Assembly (NCBI RefSeq): GCF_024169315.1
Contig: NZ_JALJWR010000001.1
Location: forward strand, 5,568,501 to 5,632,500
DNA from: Pseudomonas migulae
GTDB taxonomy: Bacteria; Pseudomonadota; Gammaproteobacteria; Pseudomonadales; Pseudomonadaceae
Length of the DNA stretch: 64,000 bases
Direction: 5' to 3'
Shown here: piece by piece, positions 1 through 7,796 of the stretch
Layout of the letters: the number at the start of each line of letters is the position of its first letter
How positions within the stretch are numbered: the first letter of the stretch is position 1
Position numbers and translations under genes: made by a program
Notes under the pieces: generated by a model
The model's database searches: none
What the model saw: the letters and a program-made list of their open reading frames with translations, nothing else
Told to the model about the DNA's origin: nothing

Positions 1-408
1 GGCGAACAAGGCCTGGCCGCTGTAGTTTTCGGCCAGTTCTTCGCGGCTGACCCATTGCTCGCCGCCGTCGGCTTCGCTCGGCAGAATCAGCAAGCGGCCG
101 TCTTCGCCGAAGCGGCGCAGGACGGCGGTGCGGCCGCTGTTGAGGATCAGCAGCACGGGCAGGTTGAGCGCGGAAATGTCGTCCAGGTCCCGGCGTAAAA
201 GCCGCGCCTGCAAACTGGCCCGGGCCGCTGCGCGTGGCAGCAGGTCCAGGCTCAGGCGTTGGTGTGCCATTGGCAGCCCGGCACTCAGGCTGGCGCGACT
301 GACCGTCGCGCCATGAAGTTTGCAGAGGATCAGCAGACCGTCCAGAAGCGGGTCATCGAAGCTCAGCCGCGGATCGACACCGGTATTGCCGGGTTCCATG
401 CTGGTCAC
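1..408 (-). CDS. LapB/MapB-like type I secretion ABC transporter (3' part outside window)
   Basis: N-terminal 136 residues of an inner-membrane ATPase/permease of a type I secretion system. The visible part reads VTSMEPGNTG..., then DPLLDGLLILCKLHG, RLSLDLLPRAAARA and NLPVLLILNSGRTAVLRR. This is the pattern of the degenerate C39-peptidase-like domain at the start of LapB-type transporters; membrane and ATPase domains would lie beyond the edge. GTG at 408 is preferred because GGAG lies 8 nt upstream; ATG at 399 is the alternative. It follows the TolC-like gene by 18 bp on the same strand, so the two form an operon. The divergent RTX adhesin is the likely substrate. The family assignment is from N-terminal sequence alone. 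Confidence 0.8.
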   Translation of the reverse strand, partial: MTSMEPGNTGVDPRLSFDDPLLDGLLILCKLHGATVSRASLSAGLPMAHQRLSLDLLPRAAARASLQARLLRRDLDDISALNLPVLLILNSGRTAVLRRFGEDGRLLILPSEADGGEQWVSREELAENYSGQALFA

Positions 409-426
409 ATTGATCGCTCCATTGCA

Positions 427-1785
427 CTACCTCAATTCAGGCAGACGGGCTTCGTTCTTCACTTCGGTCCGGGCAATCGCATCGGCAGGCAGCACCACTC
501 GTTGTTTGCTCAGCAACTGGCCCATGTTCGCCAGCACGCGGTACATCGAGTACTCCTCGGTGTAGCGCACTTCGGTGTAGCGGCGGTTGGCGTTGTAGAG
601 TTCGTTTTCGCTGTCGAGCACGTCGAGCAGGGTGCGTTGGCCGAGGCCGAACTGGTCCTGGTAGGCCGCCCGCACGCGGGTGGTGGTTTCCGCATATTCG
701 CGGGCGGTTGGCGTCTGTTTCCGCGCGTTGAGCATGGCGTTCCACGCCAGGTGGATGTTCTCGTTGAGCTGGCGCAGGGCGTTGTTGCGGATGTCCATCG
801 CCTGGTTGATCTTGTGCGCATCGGACGCCAGCCGCGCCTTGTCGCTGCCACCGCGGAACAGGTTGTAGTTCATCACGATGCCGACGCGCCATTCGTTGTC
901 GTGGCCTTCTTCCCCGGCCACGTTGTTGTTCGCACCCACCGCCGCCTCGGCGTCGAAACGCGGGTAGAACGGCGACTTGGCGACTTCGTACTGGCTCTCG
1001 GCCGATTGCACATCGGCCTGGGCAGATTTCAGGTACGGGTTGTTCTCGACCATGCTCTGCTGTGCGTCTTGAATGTTGGCGGGCAATTCGCCCTTGATCG
1101 ATGGCAGGGTTTCCAGTTCATCGGGCATGCGCCCGGTGACGGCGTAGAAATTCGCTTCGGCATCGGCCAGATCGACTTCGGCGGTGTCGAGGTTGTTCTC
1201 CGCCAACGCCCGACGCGCCACGGATTGATCGGCGTCAGCATTGCTGCCGATGCCGCGCTGAGTACGCAGACCGATCTGGTCGTTGACCCGCAAGTGCGCC
1301 TGCAGGTTGTTCTTGGCCAGGGTCACCAGTTCGCGGCGCTTGAGCACTTCGAGATAGACCTCGATGGTGCGCAGGGCCAGGTCCTGCGCGGTGCCCTGGG
1401 CGTAATAGGCCCGAGAGTTGACCACGCCTTTGGTGCGCTCGACTTCGTTGGACGTGTTGAACCCATCGAAGAGCATCTGCCGCAAGCGCAGTTCCGACTG
1501 GGTGTAGTTCAGGACTTCGGTGTGGTGATTGCCGAAGGCGCGGGTGTTGGTGTTGTCGCTGTACCCGCGCCCGTACGCGGCATTCAGATCAACAGAGGGA
1601 TAAAAACCGCCCTTGGCAACTTTCACGTCTTCATCCGCCGACAGGCGGCTGTCTACTCGCGAAGCGAGTTCCGGGTGGGTGGCGATGGTGCTCTGGATCG
1701 CCTCGGTCAGCGACATGGCTTGAGCCTGAGAAGTGCAGGCCATGGCCAATAGAATCGCACTGCAAACGGGGGTCAATCGGCGCAT
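427..1785 (-). CDS. TolC-family outer membrane protein of type I secretion (LapE/MapE/AggA-like)
   Basis: 452-residue outer membrane channel that would complete the type I secretion path for the neighbouring RTX adhesin. Residues 1-23 form a signal peptide ending in SQAQA, followed by SLTEAIQSTIATHPEL, the typical start of the mature TolC/AggA family. Two repeated halves of alternating helix and strand follow (for example AAYGRGYSDN and LRQMLFDGFNT, then the second half around YNLFRGG). The start at MRRLTPV is chosen over an upstream ATG because GGGAGAGG lies just before it. It is the first gene of the operon with the ABC transporter. No membrane-fusion protein (LapC type) is visible, but it may follow outside the window. 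Confidence 0.88.
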   Translation of the reverse strand: MRRLTPVCSAILLAMACTSQAQAMSLTEAIQSTIATHPELASRVDSRLSADEDVKVAKGGFYPSVDLNAAYGRGYSDNTNTRAFGNHHTEVLNYTQSELRLRQMLFDGFNTSNEVERTKGVVNSRAYYAQGTAQDLALRTIEVYLEVLKRRELVTLAKNNLQAHLRVNDQIGLRTQRGIGSNADADQSVARRALAENNLDTAEVDLADAEANFYAVTGRMPDELETLPSIKGELPANIQDAQQSMVENNPYLKSAQADVQSAESQYEVAKSPFYPRFDAEAAVGANNNVAGEEGHDNEWRVGIVMNYNLFRGGSDKARLASDAHKINQAMDIRNNALRQLNENIHLAWNAMLNARKQTPTAREYAETTTRVRAAYQDQFGLGQRTLLDVLDSENELYNANRRYTEVRYTEEYSMYRVLANMGQLLSKQRVVLPADAIARTEVKNEARLPELR

Positions 1786-2376
1786 GGATACCTCTCCCTG
1801 AAATCCCAATGGTGCTTATAAGTCGCCAAATATTTGACGGCATTTATGGGTGAAACCGTTTCATACTTGTAACATCAGAGCTAAGAACATTCTCAAAAGA
1901 ACCTTAGAAGTTTTTCTCATAAGTGTTATGTAAAAAAAAACTTATGCGCTCTGAAAAATCCAGCACATTGTTCAATCCGAAAGCCCTTGATTTATGAGCC
2001 TTAGGGAGCTTCTTAAGGGGCGAGAAAAGTTCAATCCACTTATCGATGCAGGGCGAAGAAGTGCTGGAGGGGAGGGACGCGAACGGTTTTTTGGGTGACG
2101 GTTTTTTGTCACTTGCTGCTTCAGAACCGTTACGCATTGCTCGCAGGTAAGGGTGTTTCGCAACGGAGTCCCGATGTGATTGATTGCATTGGGTTTTAGG
2201 CCGAATCGAACACTTCGACCACGAGCGACACGCTTGGCGAGACAGTCGCCAGGGCAACGGCTTGATCAGGCAAGCCGCTGCCCGGTAGACGATCCGCCGC
2301 TCACCCGCTCACGCCATGAGCACGTTCTTCGCAATCAACAGGATGCCGACAGCGGTTGGCAGCGGAGGAAATGCAC
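1786..2376. promoter_or_regulatory. Divergent intergenic region between secretion operon and adhesin
   Basis: About 590 bp without a convincing gene. It is AT-richer than its flanks from about 1805 to 2110. It must carry the promoters of the TolC/ABC operon (leftward) and the adhesin (rightward). A 13-bp palindrome sits at 1851-1863 and an inverted repeat CATAAGT/ACTTATG at 1918-1946. I could not assign a clear -35/-10 or sigma-54 promoter. The adhesin start at 2377 is fixed by GGAGGAA just upstream. Confidence 0.5.
1851..1863. promoter_or_regulatory. 13-bp palindrome TGAAACCGTTTCA upstream of the TolC-like gene
   Basis: Perfect dyad TGAAAC-C-GTTTCA located 66 nt upstream of the TolC-like start. 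The half-site is the one seen in LacI/GalR-family operators (Cra and PtxS sites have the same arms with a different centre). The link to a particular regulator is inference. Confidence 0.35.
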
Positions 2377-5300
2377 ATGGCAACGCTCATCGGTATCGTC
2401 AGTAAGGTCATTGGTCAGGTGTTCGCGCAAGCGAGCGACGGCACCCGACGCGCCTTGATCGAGGGGGACAGGCTGTTCGCCGGCGATCAACTGGTCACCG
2501 GTGCCGAAGGCGCGGTGGCGGTGCATCTGCAAAATGGCCAGGAACTGACCCTCGGGCGTGGCAGCAGCCTGCAAATGAATTCGCAGCTGCTCGGGCATCA
2601 GGTGCCCCATGTGGAAACGACTGAAGCGGCGACGCCGACTCAGGCTCAACTGTCCGATGTCGAACGCGTGCAAAAAGCCATCGCCGCGGGTGATGACCCG
2701 ACTCAAACGGCGGAAGCCACGGCGGCGGGTCCGGGTACACCGGGCGCACCTGGTGGTGCAGCGGGCGGTGGTCACAGTTTTGTGCTGCTGGAAGAAGTGG
2801 CCGGGCGTGTCGATCCAACCGTCGGTTTCCCAACTGCCGGCTTCAACGGTGTTCCGGAATTTCCCCTGGAGCGTCTGGCCGGTGATCCGGATAACGGCGA
2901 TAACGGGGCTGCGGCGCCGATTGGTGCTGATACCCCGGATGTTCCGAATGATCCGGAAACTCCGGACCATCCTGTCACCCTCAATGGCCTCGACGTGGCG
3001 GGTGGCGAACTGACGGTCTACGAAAAAAACCTCACCTATGGCACCGACCCCGATAACCCGGCCCTCACCCAGACCGGCACCTTCACCGTCAGCGCGCCGG
3101 ATGGCCTGCAAACCCTGACCGTGGGCGGTATTGCCGTGGTCACCGCAGGCGTCGCCGCCGGCTTCCCGGCATCAGCCGACACCTGGCATGGCAGCACGCT
3201 CACTATCACCGGTTACGACCCGGCCACTGGCGTGGTGACGTACAGCTACACCCTGAATTACGACGCCGATCACCCGAATGCCGGCGGTGCCAACAGCATC
3301 TCCGAGCACTTCGAGGTCGTCGCCACCGACACGGACGGCAGCACCGCGACCGGGCAACTCGACGTCAACATCGTCGATGACACGCCCGACGCTAACCCTG
3401 ACGCCACCTCGGTGACAGAGGGAGGTGTCGTCAGCGGCAACGTCTTGTGGAACGACGTCGCTGGCGCCGATGGCCCCTTGCTCGGCGGTGGTGTGGTCGG
3501 CGTGCGCGCCGGCTCGGACACCTCGACGCCGGTGAATGGCGGGCTCAACACCCAGATCAATGGCACCTACGGTTACCTGACCCTGGACGCCCAAGGCAAC
3601 GCCGAATACCACAGCTACCCGAACAGCGTGAACGGCCCGGGCGCGACCGACGTCTTCACCTACACCCTGCGTGACAACGACGGTGATGAAAGCACCACGA
3701 CCATCACCATCGACGTCAACAACAGTTGTATCAACAACCCGGTCACCCTCAACGGCCTCGATGTCCCCGGTGGCGAACTGACGGTTTACGAAAAAAACCT
3801 CACCTATGGCACCGACCCCGATAACCCGTCGTTGACCCAGACCGGCACCTTCACCGTCAACGCCCCGGATGGCCTGCAAACCCTGACCGTTGGCGGTATT
3901 GCCGTGGTCACCGCAGGCGTCGCCGCCGGCTTCCCGCAATCCGCCGACACCTGGCATGGCAGCACGCTCACTATCACCGGTTACGATCCGGCCACTGGCG
4001 TGGTGACGTACAGCTACACCCTGAATTACGACGCCGACCACCCGAATGCCGGCGGCGCCAACAGCATCTCCGAGCACTTCGAGGTCGTCGCCACCGACAC
4101 GGACGGCAGCACCGCGACCGGGCAACTCGACGTCAACATCGTCGATGACACGCCCGACGCCAACCCTGACGCCACTTCAGTGACAGAGGGAGGTGTCGTC
4201 AGCGGCAACGTCTTGTGGAACGACGTCGCTGGCGCCGATGGCCCCTTGCTCGGCGGTGGCGTGGTCGGTGTGCGCGCCGGCTCGGATACCTCGACTCCGG
4301 TGAACGGCGGGCTCAACACCCAGATCAATGGCACCTACGGTTACCTGACCCTGGACGCCCAAGGCAACGCCGAATACCACAGCTACCCGAACAGCGTGAA
4401 CGGCCCGGGCGCGACCGATGTGTTCACCTACACCCTGCGTGACAACGACGGTGATGAAAGCACTACGACCATCACCATCGACGTCAACAACAGTTGTATC
4501 AACAACCCGGTCACCCTCAACGGCCTCGATGTCCCCGGTGGCGAACTGACGGTTTACGAAAAAAACCTCACCTACGGCACCGACCCCGATAACCCGGCGC
4601 TGACCCAGACCGGCACCTTCACCGTCAGCGCCCCGGATGGCCTGCAAACCCTGACCGTGGGCGGTATCGCCGTGGTTACCGCTGGCGTCGCCGCGGGCTT
4701 CCCGGCATCAGCCGACACCTGGCACGGCAGCACGCTGACCATCACCGGTTACGACCCGGCCACTGGTGTGGTGACGTACAGCTACACCCTGAACTACGAC
4801 GCCGACCACCCGAATGCCGGCGGTGCCAACAGCATCTCCGAGCACTTCGAGGTCGTCGCCACCGACACGGACGGCAGCACCGCGACCGGGCAACTCGACG
4901 TCAACATCGTCGATGACACGCCCGACGCTAACCCTGACGCAACGTCGGTGACCGAGGGCGGCGTGGTCAGCGGCAACGTGCTGTGGAACGACGTCGCCGG
5001 TGCCGATGGTCCTTTGCTCGGCGGTGGCGTGGTCGGCGTGCGCGCCGGTTCGGATACGTCAACCCCGGTGAACGGCGGGCTCAACAGCCAGATCAACGGC
5101 ACCTACGGTTACCTGACCCTGGACGCCCAGGGCAACGCCGAATACCACAGCTACCCGAACGGGGTGAGCGGCCCCGGCGCGACCGACGTCTTCACCTACA
5201 CCCTGCGTGACAACGACGGTGATGAAAGCACCACGACCATCACCATCGACGTCAATAACGGTTGCATCACCCCGGTCACCCTCGATGGCCTCGACGCGTG

Positions 5301-7524
5301 CGGCGGCGAACTGACCGTCTACGAAAAAAACCTCACCTACGGCACCGACCCCGATAACCCGGCCCTGACCCAGACCGGCAGCTTCACCGTCAACGCGCCG
5401 GATGGCTTGCAAACCCTGACCGTCGGCGGCATCGCCGTGGTCACCGCAGGTGTGGCTGCAGGTTTCCCGCAAACCACCGACACCTGGCATGGCAGCACGC
5501 TGACCATCACCGGTTACGACCCGGCTACCGGTGTGGTGAGCTACAGCTACACCCTGAACTACGACGCCGACCACCCGAATGCCGGCGGTGCCAACAGCAT
5601 CGCCGAGCACTTCGATGTCGTCGCCACCGGTACGAACGGCAGCACCGCGACCGGGCAACTCGACGTCAACATCGTCGATGACACGCCCGACGCTAACCCT
5701 GACGCGACCTCGGTGACCGAGGGCGGCGTGGTCAGCGGCAACGTGCTGTGGAACGACGTCGCCGGCGCTGATGGCCCGTTGCTCGGCGGTGGTGTGGTCG
5801 GCGTGCGCGCCGGCTCGGATACCTCGACGCCGGTGAATGGCGGGCTCAACACCCAGGTCAACGGCACCTACGGTTACCTGACCCTGGATGCCCAAGGCAA
5901 CGCCGAATACCACAGCAACCCGAACACCGTGAACGGCCCCGGCGCGACCGACACGTTCACCTACACCCTGCGTGACAACGACGGTGATGAAAGCACGACG
6001 ACCATCACCATCGACGTCAACAACAGCTGCATCCAAGCGGTCAACGCCAATGACGTCACCGTCATCACCAACGTCCTGTCGGGCAGCGTCGCAGTGCCGG
6101 GCGAAGCGTTGCTGGCCAACGCCACCGATGCCAACGGCGATCCACTCACCGCATCGCCGACCACCTTCAATACGGGCTGGATCGCCAAGGGTGCGGACTT
6201 CACCGGCAGCAACCAGAACTACAGTTGCTCGCGCGGCAACGCGCAATCCTTGACCATCGCCCGCAGCGCCTTCGTCGCCAACACCGCCGCCATGACTGCA
6301 GTGCTGGTGGTCAGCGGAGCGTTGGGCGAAGTCAAACACAACAGCACCAACGACGAGGACCGCATCACCGTCACCCTCAAACAGGGTGAGACCCTCAACC
6401 TCGACCACAACCTGGCGGCCGGTCACGTCGCCATGGAGTACTCGGTCAACGGCGGTGCGTTCATTGCCATCGGCGATGGCCAGACCATCACCGCCACGTC
6501 GGACGGCACCTACCAGATCCACATCACCAACATCGACAACAACGGGCCGGGCCACAGCGGAAAGGGCGCGGAAAACTACCAACTGACCCTGACCGTCGAC
6601 TACTCCGGCGCCCACAACACCACCCCGGACTACCACGGCACCTACACCGTCAATGACCACCACGGCGGCAGCGACAGTGCCGGCGTGACCATCACCTATC
6701 AGGACGGCCACGCCCTAACCGGCACGACGGGCGATGACGTGCTGGTGGCAGGCACCGGCGACAACGTGATCAACGCCGGCGACGGCAATGATGTGCTAAC
6801 TGCCGGTACCGGCAACAACGAACTGCACGGCGACGCCGGCAACGACCTGCTCTACAGCGGCGCGGGCAACGACCTGCTCGACGGTGGCACTGGCAACGAC
6901 ACCGCGAGTTACACGCATGCCTCCGCCGGGGTTAAAGTTGACCTGAGCCTGCTCGGCGCGCAAAACACCCTGGGCGCCGGCACCGACACCCTGACTGCGA
7001 TTGAAAACCTCGTCGGCTCTGACTTCGACGACACGCTCACCGGTGACAACCACAACAACATCATCACCGGCGGCCTCGGCAACGATGTGCTCAATGGGGG
7101 CGACGGCGATGACTTGCTCATCGGCGGCCTTGGCAACAACACCCTCACCGGTGGCGCCGGCGCGGACACCTTCCAGTGGCTCAAAGACAACAGCGGCCAT
7201 GACGTGGTCACCGACTTCACCCCGGGCACCGACAAACTCGACCTGTCCCAATTGCTGCAAGGCGAGAGCGGCACTGCCGCGTCACTGGATGACTACCTGC
7301 ACTTCAAAGTCACCGGCAGCGGCGATTCACTGGTCACCAGCATCGACGTCAGCGGCATGGCCGGCGCTGCGCCGAACCAGACCATCGACCTCGCAGGTGT
7401 GGACCTGGCCAGCCATTACGGCGTGTCGCCGGGGGCGGGCGGGGTGATTGCCGGGGGGGCGGATACGGCGACCATCATCAACGGCATGTTGAATGACCAT
7501 TCGTTGAAGGTGGATACCGTGTGA
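2377..7524 (+). CDS. Large RTX adhesin with LapA-type N-terminal retention module (LapA/MapA-like)
   Basis: 1,715-residue secreted biofilm-type adhesin. Residues 1-100 (MATLIGIVSKVIGQVFAQ...) match the retention module that holds LapA-type adhesins in the TolC pore. TAAG at residues 115-118 is the dialanine motif cut by the LapG protease in this family. Residues about 199-1219 are four copies of a 255-256-residue unit (PVTLNGLD... to ...TITIDVNN). A further domain follows (about 1220-1445), then RTX nonapeptides (GGLGNDVLNGGDGDD and similar, about 1450-1600) and a type I secretion C-terminal region. No Sec signal is present, as expected. The start is set by GGAGGAA 7 nt upstream. Oddities are the near-identical repeats and six cysteines, rare in RTX proteins. 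The divergent ABC/TolC genes are the likely dedicated exporter. MapA of strain Pf0-1 is the closest named analogue I can suggest. Confidence 0.88.
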   Translation: MATLIGIVSKVIGQVFAQASDGTRRALIEGDRLFAGDQLVTGAEGAVAVHLQNGQELTLGRGSSLQMNSQLLGHQVPHVETTEAATPTQAQLSDVERVQKAIAAGDDPTQTAEATAAGPGTPGAPGGAAGGGHSFVLLEEVAGRVDPTVGFPTAGFNGVPEFPLERLAGDPDNGDNGAAAPIGADTPDVPNDPETPDHPVTLNGLDVAGGELTVYEKNLTYGTDPDNPALTQTGTFTVSAPDGLQTLTVGGIAVVTAGVAAGFPASADTWHGSTLTITGYDPATGVVTYSYTLNYDADHPNAGGANSISEHFEVVATDTDGSTATGQLDVNIVDDTPDANPDATSVTEGGVVSGNVLWNDVAGADGPLLGGGVVGVRAGSDTSTPVNGGLNTQINGTYGYLTLDAQGNAEYHSYPNSVNGPGATDVFTYTLRDNDGDESTTTITIDVNNSCINNPVTLNGLDVPGGELTVYEKNLTYGTDPDNPSLTQTGTFTVNAPDGLQTLTVGGIAVVTAGVAAGFPQSADTWHGSTLTITGYDPATGVVTYSYTLNYDADHPNAGGANSISEHFEVVATDTDGSTATGQLDVNIVDDTPDANPDATSVTEGGVVSGNVLWNDVAGADGPLLGGGVVGVRAGSDTSTPVNGGLNTQINGTYGYLTLDAQGNAEYHSYPNSVNGPGATDVFTYTLRDNDGDESTTTITIDVNNSCINNPVTLNGLDVPGGELTVYEKNLTYGTDPDNPALTQTGTFTVSAPDGLQTLTVGGIAVVTAGVAAGFPASADTWHGSTLTITGYDPATGVVTYSYTLNYDADHPNAGGANSISEHFEVVATDTDGSTATGQLDVNIVDDTPDANPDATSVTEGGVVSGNVLWNDVAGADGPLLGGGVVGVRAGSDTSTPVNGGLNSQINGTYGYLTLDAQGNAEYHSYPNGVSGPGATDVFTYTLRDNDGDESTTTITIDVNNGCITPVTLDGLDACGGELTVYEKNLTYGTDPDNPALTQTGSFTVNAPDGLQTLTVGGIAVVTAGVAAGFPQTTDTWHGSTLTITGYDPATGVVSYSYTLNYDADHPNAGGANSIAEHFDVVATGTNGSTATGQLDVNIVDDTPDANPDATSVTEGGVVSGNVLWNDVAGADGPLLGGGVVGVRAGSDTSTPVNGGLNTQVNGTYGYLTLDAQGNAEYHSNPNTVNGPGATDTFTYTLRDNDGDESTTTITIDVNNSCIQAVNANDVTVITNVLSGSVAVPGEALLANATDANGDPLTASPTTFNTGWIAKGADFTGSNQNYSCSRGNAQSLTIARSAFVANTAAMTAVLVVSGALGEVKHNSTNDEDRITVTLKQGETLNLDHNLAAGHVAMEYSVNGGAFIAIGDGQTITATSDGTYQIHITNIDNNGPGHSGKGAENYQLTLTVDYSGAHNTTPDYHGTYTVNDHHGGSDSAGVTITYQDGHALTGTTGDDVLVAGTGDNVINAGDGNDVLTAGTGNNELHGDAGNDLLYSGAGNDLLDGGTGNDTASYTHASAGVKVDLSLLGAQNTLGAGTDTLTAIENLVGSDFDDTLTGDNHNNIITGGLGNDVLNGGDGDDLLIGGLGNNTLTGGAGADTFQWLKDNSGHDVVTDFTPGTDKLDLSQLLQGESGTAASLDDYLHFKVTGSGDSLVTSIDVSGMAGAAPNQTIDLAGVDLASHYGVSPGAGGVIAGGADTATIINGMLNDHSLKVDTV
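2971..6033 (+). repeat. Four tandem ~765-768-bp repeats inside the adhesin gene
   Basis: Units start at 2971, 3739, 4507 and 5272, giving periods of 768, 768 and 765 bp. Units 1-3 are nearly identical at DNA level; unit 4 has diverged somewhat (LDACGGEL, GTNGSTATG). Each unit contains GGELTVYEKNLTYGTDPDNP and ends in a short linker with a single cysteine (NSCI or NGCI). Confidence 0.95.
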
Positions 7525-7541
7525 CCTGAAACCTTAAACAA

Positions 7542-7581
7542 CAAAACCCGCCATCCCTGTGTAAGGGATGGCGGGTTTTTT
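7542..7581 (+). terminator. Rho-independent terminator after the adhesin gene
   Basis: Stem AACCCGCCATCCC / GGGATGGCGGGTT with a 7-nt loop followed by a run of T, starting 17 nt after the stop codon. Confidence 0.9.
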
Positions 7582-7621
7582 GTTGGGCGCAGGTTAGGGA
7601 AGTGTCCGACCAGTGGTAGCA

Positions 7622-7646
7622 AAACCTGTGATTTATGACAGTAGCC
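7622..7646 (+). promoter_or_regulatory. Conserved promoter element with CTGTGATTTATGACAG dyad
   Basis: 25-bp element starting AAACCTGT and ending GACAGTAGCC, about 150 nt upstream of the 652-residue ORF. It contains the dyad CTGTnA-TTTn-TnACAG (7626-7641). The same element with only two mismatches occurs in the opposite orientation upstream of the Ig-repeat gene (14739-14763). In both places a GCC-TTAAATC-like block lies about 25 nt further downstream. Confidence 0.6.
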
Positions 7647-7796
7647 AGTCTTGCGTGGCTGCCTTTAAATCGAGACATCGAGATGAGTGAAGTAATCATC
7701 AATGTAAAGCGGGTGAGCAGTGTTGGCGCTCCTCGCCTGGCATTGCGACAACCGAACGTCAGGGCAATAGAGCTCAACATCTAAGGAGACATTAAA

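Noticed and set aside
259..1752. 497-codon plus-strand frame opposite the TolC-like gene
   Set aside because: Val/His/Arg-rich shadow frame; the minus-strand TolC-family protein has a signal peptide and family motifs.
3172..6711. Long minus-strand open frames (up to 550 codons) opposite the adhesin
   Set aside because: They repeat with the same 768-bp period and result from GC-rich codon bias in the adhesin repeats; no ribosome sites and no family resemblance.
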